Counted from the first letter of the stretch, positions 1 through 9,386 are shown. The stretch is DNA of 38,741 nucleotides from Planctomycetaceae bacterium (GCA_027487375.1 JAIYDQ010000467.1:1-38741), one strand, 5' to 3'. Numbers and translations: made by a program. Notes: generated by a model not told the origin, from the letters alone.

Positions 1-940
1 CAAGCTTCAAGACAGTCGAATCAGGGCTTACTTTGACACCGCTGTAATCAGCCATGAAGTACCATCGTTGCATTGAATTCGCAGATCCGCTGCTTGGATT
101 GGCTCGTGCTACCCAGCTCTTGAGCGGAATCACAGGAACTTCCAGTCCGATGCCGATCATCTTCATGCGATAGTCTGCTTCGACAAGAGTTTGAGCGAAA
201 CGTGTTGAAGCTGGGATGCCATGGATCGAAACGGTTTGAAGCCCGAGCGCGTTTTTCATCCCGTTAGCGATCGCGGCAACATTAGCGTTAGCTGTAATCG
301 AACCAATCGAGCTGTGGAAGGCTTGCATGCGAGCCAGTCCTTCGGGTGTTGGGTCGATTGAGCAGCTAATCCAGTCGGTCTTCTCGTTGCCCGGTCCAAA
401 GGTTCGAAGTGCGAGTGCAAGGTCATCGATGCGAATCGTTGGATGGCCCGAAAGCAATCCGACGTTGCGGCCCATTTCGTCTTGGATGACTTCTTCCGCA
501 GGACCCGCAATCACAATATCTTGCGAGCCTGGAAGATAGATGACGTACTGAACTCGAGTGAGCCCAGCTACCGTTTCAATTTCATTGTCGAGAGCGATAC
601 CCGCATCGATTCGTCGCTTGACTTCTTTTTCAAGCCGCTGAAGAGACACTTTGCGAAGAGCACTTGTCTTCACATCCCCTTTAGCTCGGCCTTGCAAAGC
701 AGCTTCTCGCTGAGCTTTTGCAAGCCGAGGGTCGAATTCGCGAAGGCTCAAAACACCGTCTGGGTTGATATCAATACCTGCGACGCCCGCTAACGCTGAA
801 GCAGTGCCAGTACCACCACCACCGCCGCCGCCGCCTCCGCCTTGCCCAAAGGCAGAATTGGTGAACCCGTAAGTGGCAAGTACGCCTAAAGCCATCAAAG
901 CGGAATTGAAGAATTGACGTGACACGGCATGACGAGCCAT
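1..940 (-). CDS. DUF1598-like secreted planctomycete protein (3' end cut by window edge)
   Basis: Minus-strand frame open from ATG at 940 to the window start: MARHAVSRQFFNSALMALGVLATYGFTNSAFGQGGGGGG...GIDINPDGVLSLREFDPRLAKAQREAAL...YVIYLPGSQDIVIAGPAEEV. Signal peptide plus Gly run. Absent from the ORF track, probably because it runs off the edge. Confidence 0.75.
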   Translation of the reverse strand, partial: MARHAVSRQFFNSALMALGVLATYGFTNSAFGQGGGGGGGGGGTGTASALAGVAGIDINPDGVLSLREFDPRLAKAQREAALQGRAKGDVKTSALRKVSLQRLEKEVKRRIDAGIALDNEIETVAGLTRVQYVIYLPGSQDIVIAGPAEEVIQDEMGRNVGLLSGHPTIRIDDLALALRTFGPGNEKTDWISCSIDPTPEGLARMQAFHSSIGSITANANVAAIANGMKNALGLQTVSIHGIPASTRFAQTLVEADYRMKMIGIGLEVPVIPLKSWVARANPSSGSANSMQRWYFMADYSGVKVSPDSTVLKL

Positions 941-1201
941 GGGAATGCCTCTGAGAGGTGAGTTTACTAGGTATATGTAATGGCGAAATTTCGGAAACGA
1001 AACTCCTGTATCCAAGGATAGTCACCTAAACGCCAAGATGCAACAACTTAGCGGGATTCGGTGGCCTGGGCAAAATCAGAAGTGTCGGCTCTGCGCGGAA
1101 TCTTTGTCACTTTCGGTTTTCTACGCAGAATTACTAAAGTTCCCGTTGACCCTTCCCTGGGTCCCCCGCTATTTCCAAGGAGCAGGAAAGTTCCTCAAAC
1201 T

Positions 1202-2899
1202 ATGGCACTACAAAACTCGAATCTTAAAATCCGTCATTGGCGGGGGATTGCGCCCCGGCTAAAGAGGTATCGCTTCGTTTTTGTGGTTTTCGCGATGGCG
1301 ATTCTTGCCGGTTCAGTGTCATCTGGACAACAAGTGCAATTCCCCTCGAGCAGCGCCGGAGCTGCACCTGGCACTCTAAACACCAGTAACCCGTGGAACA
1401 CGGCTCCCCCGACTTCCGGAGTCTTTCCACCAGGTTCAGGAACTTCCGGGTGGCCGCCACCCCCAAGTAACTTTTCAACTGGAACGTCAACCTTTGGCGC
1501 ACCGACAATCACCCCAATAACGCCCACCAATACCGGCGCGGCCAGTTCGGGAGTATCCATTCGCCCCAATAGCTCGCCGCTTCTCCCACCGACATTCAGT
1601 GGCGCGCCACCAACGCAGCCTTTTAGTGCATCCCCATACCCCAGCCAGCCTTTTCCAGGTCAGCCCTATCCGGCGCAGCCTTATGCTGGGCAACCTTACG
1701 CTGGGCAACCAGTTACCCCAACTTATCCGTCGCCGAGCAATCTTTGGGGACTTGGGAATCTCTTCGGAACAACGCAGCCTCAGCCCTATGCATCTGCTCC
1801 CTCGCCCTATGGTTATCCGGCAGGCTACCCGGTTGGTACTGTGCCGTCCGGAGCGTTTCCGACATCCGCACCCGTTTTTTCGAACACTTATCCTCCTTCT
1901 GTCTATCCCAATGCTCAACCGCCGACTTTGTTCCCAGGCGGTTTTGGAGCTCCCACGCAGGTGCAATCCGGTGTCCCGATGGGGCAGCCCTACTTTGTTC
2001 AGCCCGGGCAACCAGCCGTCTGGAACCCGAATACGTGGCAAACCCCAACTGGGCCCATGATGAACAACAGCTTTACCCAGGACCCGCTGGGCTACACCAG
2101 TCGATTTTTTGTGACGCCACGTTTTCGCCAGTCTTGGATCAGTGGAAACAATGATCCGACCGCGCTCGAGATTAACGACAGCGAAGTCTCCGCCCTTTTT
2201 CAGATTCCCCGTTTCTTCGGATCAACTCAACCGCTTTACATGGCTCCGTCGTTTGCGATTCACCTTTGGGATGGACCAAGTAATGGGACAGCAGACCTTC
2301 CAGGATCGGCCTACAGTGCCTTCATGGACTTTGGGTGGGAGACGAATCCGGCACAAACCTTTGGGCTAGAAACGGGGATTCGAATTGGGGTCTTCACCGA
2401 CTTCAACACGTTCAACTCAGACAGCCTCCGCATACCAGGCAAAATCATCGGTCGAGCGAGATTAACACCGAATGCAACGGCTCGGATTGGTGCCTATTGG
2501 CTCGCGAGAAACCGAATTAAGGTACTCCCTGCTGCGGGAATTTTGTGGACACCTAACCCCGATACACGATTTGATATCTTCTTCCCAGAACCCAAATTGG
2601 CTCACTATCTCTCCACCATCGGCAACAAAGATTGCTGGTGGTACGTCACTGGGTATTACGGCGGAGGTGCCTGGACGATCGAACGAGCCGACGGTACCAG
2701 CGACGACATAGACCTGAACGACATTCGCGTGTGCTTAGGATTTGAATGGGGCCGCAACGAAGCACTCCGACTTGGTCAGCGGTGCTCCTTCTTCGAAGCC
2801 GGCTACGCCTTCAATCGCGAAGTGATCTACCGCGTCAGGCCTCAAGACAATCTAGACGTAGACTCGAGCCTCGTCCTTCGAGCCGGATTCATCTACTAA
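1202..2899 (+). CDS. Secreted Pro/Gln-rich protein with C-terminal outer-membrane beta-barrel-like domain
   Basis: ORF 1061..2899; the internal ATG at 1202 precedes a signal-peptide-like stretch (FVFVVFAMAILAGSVSSGQQ). Low-complexity PYPAQPYAGQPYAGQP region, then alternating aromatic strands ending ...VLRAGFIY. Confidence 0.7.
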   Translation: MALQNSNLKIRHWRGIAPRLKRYRFVFVVFAMAILAGSVSSGQQVQFPSSSAGAAPGTLNTSNPWNTAPPTSGVFPPGSGTSGWPPPPSNFSTGTSTFGAPTITPITPTNTGAASSGVSIRPNSSPLLPPTFSGAPPTQPFSASPYPSQPFPGQPYPAQPYAGQPYAGQPVTPTYPSPSNLWGLGNLFGTTQPQPYASAPSPYGYPAGYPVGTVPSGAFPTSAPVFSNTYPPSVYPNAQPPTLFPGGFGAPTQVQSGVPMGQPYFVQPGQPAVWNPNTWQTPTGPMMNNSFTQDPLGYTSRFFVTPRFRQSWISGNNDPTALEINDSEVSALFQIPRFFGSTQPLYMAPSFAIHLWDGPSNGTADLPGSAYSAFMDFGWETNPAQTFGLETGIRIGVFTDFNTFNSDSLRIPGKIIGRARLTPNATARIGAYWLARNRIKVLPAAGILWTPNPDTRFDIFFPEPKLAHYLSTIGNKDCWWYVTGYYGGGAWTIERADGTSDDIDLNDIRVCLGFEWGRNEALRLGQRCSFFEAGYAFNREVIYRVRPQDNLDVDSSLVLRAGFIY

Positions 2900-2975
2900 C
2901 GTAGGATGGGACCATTGTCCCGTCCGAATCTCTTTCCGAACGGATGTACGGACGGGACAATGGTCCCATCCTACG
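2900..2975. repeat. Family A inverted repeat, copy 1
   Basis: Perfect 27-bp arms CGTAGGATGGGACCATTGTCCCGTCCG (2900-2926) and CGGACGGGACAATGGTCCCATCCTACG (2949-2975); starts one base after the TAA stop at 2897-2899. Confidence 0.95.
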
Positions 2976-3040
2976 GTTCTCATCCTTGGAGAGCAAAGTC
3001 AGGTATCCCTGGGAACAATCCAGTAATAAAAAGCCAATAA

Positions 3041-3070
3041 AAAATGCCCGGGAAATTTCCCAGGCATTTT
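3041..3070 (-). terminator. Rho-independent terminator of rpsL-rpsG
   Basis: AAAATGCC C GGGAAA|TTTCCC A GGCATTTT hairpin followed on the minus strand by a T run, just downstream of rpsG. Confidence 0.85.
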
Positions 3071-3103
3071 GATTTAAAACTTGCGAGCGTTACTCGAAAC
3101 GCA

Positions 3104-3574
3104 CTACCAAGCGAAGTGAGCGAACGCCTTGTTAGCGTCAGCCATTCGGTGAGTGTTTTCTCGCTTGGTGATCGCAACGCCTTCCTTGCGATACGCTGCA
3201 AGAAGTTCGTCCGATAGCTTGAGGTGCATCGCTCGACCCTTCTTATCGCGAACAGCGGCAAGGATCCATCGGAAAGCCAACGATTGCTGACGAGCTCGAT
3301 TGACTTGCATTGGCACTTGGTAGGAAGCACCACCGACTCGCTTTGAGCGAACTTCGATGTAAGGCTTCACGTTTTCGATTGCTTGCTCGAAAACTTCGAT
3401 TGCTGGTCGATCCTTCACCTTTTCGCCGATTTCAGTTAGAGCGTTGTAAAAAACACCCTGTGCAGTGGTCTTCTTCCCGTCGTACATCAAGCAGTTGATG
3501 AACTTGGACGCAAGAAGCGAATTGAATCGAGGATCTGGTTTGAGGGAAGTGCGAGAAGCAGTGATTTTACCCAT
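3104..3574 (-). CDS. rpsG: 30S ribosomal protein S7
   Basis: [46 protein letters not shown]...[16 protein letters not shown]; canonical uS7 motifs. Confidence 0.98.
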   Translation of the reverse strand: MGKITASRTSLKPDPRFNSLLASKFINCLMYDGKKTTAQGVFYNALTEIGEKVKDRPAIEVFEQAIENVKPYIEVRSKRVGGASYQVPMQVNRARQQSLAFRWILAAVRDKKGRAMHLKLSDELLAAYRKEGVAITKRENTHRMADANKAFAHFAW

Positions 3575-3651
3575 GGAAGCTAACTACTCTAAAATCCGGT
3601 GTTTGCTGACTTTTTAAAACTTTTGAAAACGAGGTCGAGGGCCTGAAATCA

Positions 3652-4020
3652 CTAGGCCTTCTTTGCACCATATCGGCTGCGCGATTGCTTACGACCGTTC
3701 ACGCCCAATGTGTCGCGTGATCCGCGAACAACCTTGTAACGAACCCCAGGCAAATCTCGAACTCGACCACCCTGAATCAAAACGATCGAGTGTTCTTGGA
3801 GGTTGTGACCTTCACCAGGGATGTAAACGGTGACTTCTTTGCCATTGCTCAACCGAACCCGCGAAATCTTTCGAAGGGCCGAATTAGGCTTCTTCGGGGT
3901 CATGGTCCTTACGAGGAGGCAAACGCCTTGCTTTTGAGGGCATTTTTCCAAGACAGGGCTTTTCGTTGTCGTCTTTTGAACAACGCGATTACGGCGAACT
4001 AGCTGATTAATTGTCGGCAT
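3652..4020 (-). CDS. rpsL: 30S ribosomal protein S12
   Basis: [12 protein letters not shown]...[75 protein letters not shown]. Confidence 0.99.
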   Translation of the reverse strand: MPTINQLVRRNRVVQKTTTKSPVLEKCPQKQGVCLLVRTMTPKKPNSALRKISRVRLSNGKEVTVYIPGEGHNLQEHSIVLIQGGRVRDLPGVRYKVVRGSRDTLGVNGRKQSRSRYGAKKA

Positions 4021-4062
4021 AAATCAATTGCAACCAAACAAAATTGGATAGGATAAATACAG

Positions 4063-4146
4063 TACCAAAGGTGGGAGTCGAACCCACACGTCCGTTAAGG
4101 ACACAGGATTTTGAGTCCAGCGCGTCTGCCATTCCGCCACTTTGGC
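4063..4146 (-). tRNA. tRNA-Leu (anticodon CAA)
   Basis: Minus strand GCCAAAGTGGCGGAATGGCAGACGCGCTGGACTCAAAATCCTGTGTCCTTAACGGACGTGTGGGTTCGACTCCCACCTTTGGTA; class II long variable arm, GTTCGACTC T-loop, acceptor GCCAAAG/CTTTGGT, anticodon loop CTCAAAA. Confidence 0.95.
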
Positions 4147-4332
4147 TTTCGGAAGCGATTCCCACCCCAAACAATTACAGCGAACTGAACTTTCACCGAG
4201 ACCGTCTGACGGGGATCGGGAACTATAACCGTAGGGCACATAACCTTTCAAGTCGAAATATGCCCTGCGAACGAGAGGAATCGCGTTTTTCTTTTTGTGG
4301 CCGGGCTTAAAGTCCCAAATATCCAGTTTCAT

Positions 4333-4410
4333 GTAGCTTGGGACCATTGTCCCGAGCGACTCTCGCTGGATGTAATCTAAGTTCGGACGGGACAATGGTC
4401 CCATCCTACG
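4333..4410. repeat. Family A inverted repeat, copy 2
   Basis: Degenerate left arm GTAGCTTGGGACCATTGTCCCG and consensus right arm CGGACGGGACAATGGTCCCATCCTACG (4384-4410), 6 bp from the miaA stop. Confidence 0.9.
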
Positions 4411-4416
4411 GTCGTG

Positions 4417-5394
4417 CTAGACAGCTGCGATTTTCAAGATATCGCGGGTTGCATCTTGCAGGTTACCGGACTCGGAGATCGGGATTCGCTTGATTTCCTT
4501 GATGGAACGAAACCAAATTTCTTGCCTTCGAACAAACTGCCGCGTGTGAATGAGAACTCGTTCGATCGTGTCGGGCAGGGTTGCCTTTCCATTCAAGTAG
4601 TCGATCGGCTCCTTATAACCTACGGCTTGCATCGCGGTTCTGCCTAGCGTTTGGTGCTTGGCCAAAAGTCCTTTAACTTCATCCAGCAGTCCCGCTTCGA
4701 ACATCTTTTCGACGCGTTCCTTTACTCTTTGATGCAACACGCCACGTTCCCATCCGAGCACAAAAACCCGATTACAGTGCTTATCGCCAATCCTTTCGAA
4801 CTGTGTTTGCCAATGGCTAAGTGGTCTCCCGGTCAGCATCGCCACTTCGAGAGCTCGCGTCATCCGCCGCTCGTCATGCGGTAAAATCCTGTGTGCGGAC
4901 AAGGGGTCTACGTGCATTAGGCGGTTTCGCAATGCTTCCAGTCCGAACTCTTGGACGTCTTTTTGAACGGCAGCCCGGAAATCCCAGTCGGCCGGAGGGC
5001 CCAAAAACATCCCGCGTAGCAACGTTTTTAGATAAAGTGGCGTCCCACCCACGAACAAGACTTGGCGCCCGCGACTCTTGATCTCTTCCGCGCAACGATG
5101 TGCATCGATAACGAATTGGGAAACACTGTAATCCTCGGTCGGCTCGACTACGTCGATCAAATGGTGCGGAACTTCCCCCAAGATATCGCTGGTTGGTTTG
5201 GCCGTTCCTATATCCATCCCACGGTATACGGCCATCGAATCCAGCGAAATGACTTCGGCGTTCAAGGCTTTTGCAAGGGGAATCGCCACTTGGGTCTTGC
5301 CAGACGCGGTTGGCCCAGACAGATACCAAGCATCTAAAAGAGGTTGCTTAAACCAGTCCGAAGAGACATTTTGTTCAAACATATTCATTGTCAT
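4417..5394 (-). CDS. miaA: tRNA dimethylallyltransferase MiaA
   Basis: YLSGPTASGKTQVAIPLAKALNAEVISLDSMAVYRGMDIGTAKPT...; FVGGTPLYLKTLLRGMFLGP; MQAVGYKE. Confidence 0.97.
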   Translation of the reverse strand: MTMNMFEQNVSSDWFKQPLLDAWYLSGPTASGKTQVAIPLAKALNAEVISLDSMAVYRGMDIGTAKPTSDILGEVPHHLIDVVEPTEDYSVSQFVIDAHRCAEEIKSRGRQVLFVGGTPLYLKTLLRGMFLGPPADWDFRAAVQKDVQEFGLEALRNRLMHVDPLSAHRILPHDERRMTRALEVAMLTGRPLSHWQTQFERIGDKHCNRVFVLGWERGVLHQRVKERVEKMFEAGLLDEVKGLLAKHQTLGRTAMQAVGYKEPIDYLNGKATLPDTIERVLIHTRQFVRRQEIWFRSIKEIKRIPISESGNLQDATRDILKIAAV

Positions 5395-5440
5395 ACCTAA
5401 TCGAATTCTCCCGTCAGCCTATCAAGCTCGACCGCTTAGT

Positions 5441-5674
5441 TGGACAGCGTCACATTTCGCTGGAGTCCAGGCTTTAGCCGCTTTGGGAGCATCCAAGGTG
5501 CTCAACGCCTAAAGGCTGTACTCCAGCAGAGTAGCGATTGTTTGTCAGGTTCAATGTGCGCTGTTGAATTAGGCTCTGCCTCTAAATCACGTAGCTGCGT
5601 CTCTCCGAGACGCGAGATTCCTGGGTCTCGGAGAGACGCAGCCACGTGAAACCAACTTTAGAAACAAAGCTTAA
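5441..5674. repeat. Composite C+B intergenic element, copy 1
   Basis: C unit GCTGGAGTCCAGGCTTTAGCCGCTTTGGGAGCATCCAAGGTGCT...ACTCCAGC (5459-5526), B double hairpin (5587-5649), then TTTAGAAACAAAGCTTAA. Matches the reverse complement of 19753-19974. Confidence 0.85.
5587..5649. repeat. Family B inverted repeat, full double-hairpin copy
   Basis: 25-nt arms TCACGTAGCTGCGTCTCTCCGAGAC / GTCTCGGAGAGACGCAGCCACGTGA with one mismatch; the arms are themselves small hairpins (GCGTCTC-TCC-GAGACGC and GTCTC-GGA-GAGAC). Confidence 0.93.
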
Positions 5675-5787
5675 TCTGCGAATCTCCCGTTTCTGGATAA
5701 CGGTCTCTCATTTATAGTGACGAGTCTACTACGCAATTGTAAAGTACGCGAATACCACTTACCCGAGCAAACAACCGTCCGCTTCAC

Positions 5788-6171
5788 ATGACTCCTGGTG
5801 ACATTTTCGACAAGCTGATGGTTCAAGTGCACCAGCGAGCCCAATCGCTCCCTGAAGGCTCCTATACGACGAAGCTCATTCAAGGCGGCCCAGCGAAAAT
5901 GGGGGCGAAAATCCTTGAGGAAACGCTGGAAACGGTTCTTGCCGCTTCCGAATGTGATTCTCACAGCAAGGCCGACTTGCCAGCTGACTTGCGTGAAAAG
6001 GCCCACTCGCACCTGGTATATGAGGCATGCGACGTGATTTATCACCTTTGGGTCTTGCTGGGGAGTCACGGCGTTACGGTCGACGAACTCCGGAGAGAAC
6101 TCGAGCGTCGCGAAGGGGTCTCGGGACTCGATGAAAAGAAATCTAGAAAGACAGAAGGAAAATCCTCATGA
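5788..6171 (+). CDS. hisE: Phosphoribosyl-ATP pyrophosphatase
   Basis: SYTTKLIQGGPAKMGAKILEETLETVLAA...LVYEACDVIYHLWVLLGSHGVTVDELRRELERREG. Confidence 0.92.
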   Translation: MTPGDIFDKLMVQVHQRAQSLPEGSYTTKLIQGGPAKMGAKILEETLETVLAASECDSHSKADLPADLREKAHSHLVYEACDVIYHLWVLLGSHGVTVDELRRELERREGVSGLDEKKSRKTEGKSS

Positions 6172-7034
6172 CCCAGCAACCGACCAATATTCTACGGATC
6201 GGAATCCCAAGCAAAGGCCGCCTGAGCGAATTGGCGTGCGAGCTCTTGCAACAAGCCGGACTCCAGTTTCGCCGACAAGATCGCTCCCTTTTCGCCCGCG
6301 TCAGTGGCCTTCCCGCAGAGATTACCTTTTTGCGAACCGACGACATTCCTGTCCTTTGTGCTGAAGGTGCAATCGACTTGGGGATCACCGGTAGTGACCT
6401 TCTGGAAGAATCCGAAGCGGATGTTCTTGTGAGGCTGCCGCTGGGCGTTGGTCGATGCCGATTGGCCGTTTGTATTCCCGCCGACTCCGAAGTGACCGAT
6501 CCGGCGCAATTGGATGGCAAGCGAGTCGCGACCAGCTTCCCAAATACAACACGAAAATTCCTAGCAAAAAACGATGCGTCCGTAAGACTTGTGCAGTTGC
6601 ACGGCTCGGTCGAAGTCATGATCTCGCTAGGAGTCGCCGATGCGATCGTTGACTTGGTGGAAACCGGTAGCACTCTCGCAGCCAACCGAATGAAGATACT
6701 GACAGAGATCGGCCAATATGAAACCGTGCTGATTCAGAATCCGCAATGCAAAGACACTGCGACTGCAGATAGGATCGTTCGACGTTTAGAAGGGGTTGTG
6801 ATTGCTCGCGATTACTCGCTTTTGGAATACAACGTTCCGCGAACAAAACTGGCCGCCGCTGAACAGATTACACCAGGCTTCAATTCGCCAACGGTGAGCG
6901 CTTTAGAAGATCCAGCATGGTGCTCGGTCCGTTGTATGGTCCGCCGCAAAGAAGTCATCAGCGTAATGGAACAGCTCGAAAACATCGGCGCCTCCGCGAT
7001 CTTGGAAACCCCGATCAGTAATTGTCGCTTGTAG
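6168..7034 (+). CDS. hisG: ATP phosphoribosyltransferase
   Basis: LRIGIPSKGRLSELACELLQQAGL...DLGITGSDLLEE...DAIVDLVETGSTLAAN; ATGA overlap with hisE. Confidence 0.95.
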   Translation: MTQQPTNILRIGIPSKGRLSELACELLQQAGLQFRRQDRSLFARVSGLPAEITFLRTDDIPVLCAEGAIDLGITGSDLLEESEADVLVRLPLGVGRCRLAVCIPADSEVTDPAQLDGKRVATSFPNTTRKFLAKNDASVRLVQLHGSVEVMISLGVADAIVDLVETGSTLAANRMKILTEIGQYETVLIQNPQCKDTATADRIVRRLEGVVIARDYSLLEYNVPRTKLAAAEQITPGFNSPTVSALEDPAWCSVRCMVRRKEVISVMEQLENIGASAILETPISNCRL

Positions 7035-7139
7035 ACAAGTTACTTGTAAACGCGTTGCTTGATCGACACTTGTCGCACTTCCCGAGTTTTCCTTACACCT
7101 ATCGCTTGAGTAAAAACCTCGCCGTTCTGAACTCTTTTT

Positions 7140-7865
7140 ATGCATCTGCTCCTTACGAACGATGATGGTATCGAAGCCGAAGGGTTGCAATCGTTAGCAG
7201 AATTCGTTCGCTCGCAGCCTATGGTCTCACGCGTCACGATTGTGGCTCCTATCGACGGTCGCAGTTGTTGTGGACACACCGTCAACACGTATGCACCTAT
7301 TCGAATACAAAACGTTGCACCGGAGCAGTACGCGATAGATGGTTGGCCTGCCGATTGCGTTCGAATTGCGATCCTCCATCTCGGATTGAAGCCCGATTGG
7401 ATACTCTCAGGAGTCAATCATGGAGGCAATCTAGGTCTGGACATCATGATGAGCGGCACTTGTGGAGCGGCTCGCGAAGGCGCGTGGCTCGGATATCGAT
7501 CGATCGCACTGTCACAATATCGGAGCCCACGCGTTCAAGTCTCTTGGCCAATCAGTGCCGCTCGAGCTTGGTCGGTCGCTTCGCAAATCATTGCAGAAAC
7601 GTCGCACAACAGTTCGCCTAACACTCCGCCCGTTGGCTTTTGGAATGTGAATTTGCCTTCGATTGGGGATGACTCACCACTTCCTAAACCCATTCCATGC
7701 AAACCGGACCCATCTCCCCATCGATTCACATTCGAAGAGACTAGCGAAGGTTTGCTTTATCGAAGTTCTTATCAAGACCGCCCCCGGCTGCCCGGCTACG
7801 ATATAGAATGTTGCTTCCAAGGCTCACCCACGATCTCATTCTGCCAGAATGGTTACACGATCTAG
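7140..7865 (+). CDS. surE: 5'/3'-nucleotidase SurE
   Basis: MHLLLTNDDGIEAEGLQSLAEFV...VTIVAPIDGRSCCGHTVNT...LSGVNHGGNLGLDIMMSGTCGAAREGAWLG. Confidence 0.95.
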   Translation: MHLLLTNDDGIEAEGLQSLAEFVRSQPMVSRVTIVAPIDGRSCCGHTVNTYAPIRIQNVAPEQYAIDGWPADCVRIAILHLGLKPDWILSGVNHGGNLGLDIMMSGTCGAAREGAWLGYRSIALSQYRSPRVQVSWPISAARAWSVASQIIAETSHNSSPNTPPVGFWNVNLPSIGDDSPLPKPIPCKPDPSPHRFTFEETSEGLLYRSSYQDRPRLPGYDIECCFQGSPTISFCQNGYTI

Positions 7866-7928
7866 TCATGTAGCTGCGTCTCTCTGAGACGCAGGAATTT
7901 CGCCTCTCGGAGAGAGGCGGCTACATGA
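7866..7928. repeat. Family B inverted repeat, copy 2
   Basis: TCATGTAGCTGCGTCTCTCTGAGACGCAGGAATTTCGCCTCTCGGAGAGAGGCGGCTACATGA; begins immediately after the surE TAG stop (7863-7865). Confidence 0.93.
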
Positions 7929-7981
7929 AACAAGCACAACTCTCACCATCCATCGCTCACTATCCCTACGGAGTACCTCTC

Positions 7982-8974
7982 ATGACTTACCTCTCTCGCA
8001 AGACCATGTCAGTTTTGTTCTTGTTTTCATTCGCCTTCTCTTGTGTGACGCCTGCGATGGCTCAGCAAGAATCCACGTCGAAACCCAACGTGCGCGAAAA
8101 CTCAAGCGAAACAGTGCAACTCTGGAAAGGCAAAGCACCAGGCGAAACGGTAGACCTTCCACCCGAAGCTGATACTACCAAACCAGACCAACCGCCAACC
8201 GGTGGAGGCCGAGTCACACGCATCGGGAACGTATCGAATCCAACTCTTGAAATCTTCCGACCCGACCCAGCCAAATTCCCGATGAATGGGAAGCTCACCA
8301 AGTCGCAAACGGCGGTCATCATTTGCCCTGGCGGAGGACATCGCATCTTGGCTTATGACTTGGAAGGAACCGAAGTCGCACGCTGGCTTGCCAACCAAGG
8401 AATCACCGGGATCGTGCTCAAGTATCGTGTGCCTGCTCGTGATCCTGAAAATAAAGCTCATGCAGCCGTTCAAGATGCTCAACGCGCGATTCGTTGGGTA
8501 CGAAGCCAATCAGAATCGCTCGGAATCTCCGCAGATCGAATTGGGATCATGGGATTCTCAGCGGGCGGAGAAGTTGCTGCTCGAGCAACTCTCCTCTGCG
8601 ATCGAGATCACTACCCCAAAGCAGATGCTGCAACGGACCCTGTTGATCAGTTTTCGGCCAAGCCTAATTTTGCAGCTTTGATTTATCCGGCTTACTTGGT
8701 GGCCAAAGATCAATCGAAGCTTCTTGAGGAACTTAAACCCGCATCTTCAACTCCCCCGGTGTTTATGGTGCACGCCTGGAACGATAACGTAACGCCGCTT
8801 TCGAGTTTATATCTCGCGGCAGAACTCAAACGAGCGAACGTTCCGTGCGAGCTTCACATGTACTCCACCGGTGGACATGGGTACGGACTACGCCACGTAG
8901 AAAATGTCCCAGTCACCGATTGGCCAGGCCCCTTCGGTCATTGGCTGAAAGTTTCTGGTTGGCTAGAAAAATAG
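7982..8974 (+). CDS. Secreted alpha/beta hydrolase (acetyl-xylan esterase/lipase-like)
   Basis: Signal peptide MTYLSRKTMSVLFLFSFAFSCVTPAMAQQ; VIICPGGGHRILAYDLEGTEVARWL; IGIMGFSAGGEVAARATL; VHAWNDNVTPLSS. The ORF-track start at 7925 lies inside repeat B, so 7982 is preferred. Confidence 0.88.
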   Translation: MTYLSRKTMSVLFLFSFAFSCVTPAMAQQESTSKPNVRENSSETVQLWKGKAPGETVDLPPEADTTKPDQPPTGGGRVTRIGNVSNPTLEIFRPDPAKFPMNGKLTKSQTAVIICPGGGHRILAYDLEGTEVARWLANQGITGIVLKYRVPARDPENKAHAAVQDAQRAIRWVRSQSESLGISADRIGIMGFSAGGEVAARATLLCDRDHYPKADAATDPVDQFSAKPNFAALIYPAYLVAKDQSKLLEELKPASSTPPVFMVHAWNDNVTPLSSLYLAAELKRANVPCELHMYSTGGHGYGLRHVENVPVTDWPGPFGHWLKVSGWLEK

Positions 8975-9045
8975 CGGCATCGCGAAAACTATCTTCACCA
9001 TCAGCCGGAGCTATCCAACCCTAATCCCGTGCCGGTGCACGTGCC

Positions 9046-9162
9046 CGTACTCGTACTCGAAATCGTGCTCGTACTCGAAATCGTGCTCGAAATCGTGCTC
9101 GTACTCGAAACACTCCATCGAGTACGATTACGAGTACCATTTCATTGAGTACGAGTACGACT
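9046..9162. repeat. Family D GTACTCG/CGAGTAC element, copy 1
   Basis: Several GTACTCG/GTGCTCG-AAATC repeats (9046-9110) followed by the complementary CGAGTACGATTACGAGTAC...GAGTACGAGTACGAC. Confidence 0.9.
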
Positions 9163-9386
9163 AAAAGCAGAACTCAAGGGGAAACGTTGAATCGGGAACC
9201 CGGTCGCGTTGGCCGAGAAGATTCTTTTTCAGAAGAAAAATTTCGCTGCAAAACCCGCAAAACACGACAATCGAAAAGATTCTTGAAGATTCCATGTAGA
9301 AACGCGTTTGCCACTGCGATACTATCAACGTAGGGTGGAACCATACAGCGCTTGATTGTCGACACCATTAGAAAAGGTGCTTCTGC

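Noticed and set aside
443-793. 116-aa plus-strand ORF at the left end
   Set aside because: Antisense to the convincing DUF1598-like reading frame.
1487-2041. 184-aa minus-strand ORF and other ORFs opposite the Pro-rich secreted gene
   Set aside because: Arg/Ser-rich antisense translation of a Pro/Gln-rich gene; no coherent domain.
7925-7981. ORF-track N-terminus of the alpha/beta hydrolase (MKQAQLSPSIAHYPYGVPL)
   Set aside because: The ATG lies in the end of repeat B; a proper signal peptide begins at 7982.
9046-9162. Possible CRISPR array (short GTACTCG/GTGCTCG repeats)
   Set aside because: Units are 7-15 bp with no unique 30-40 bp spacers, the second half is the reverse complement, and no cas genes are present.
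9329-9345. CGTAGGGTGGAACCAT as a fourth family A half-site
   Set aside because: Resembles CGTAGGATGGGACCAT, but too short and without a partner arm to call confidently.
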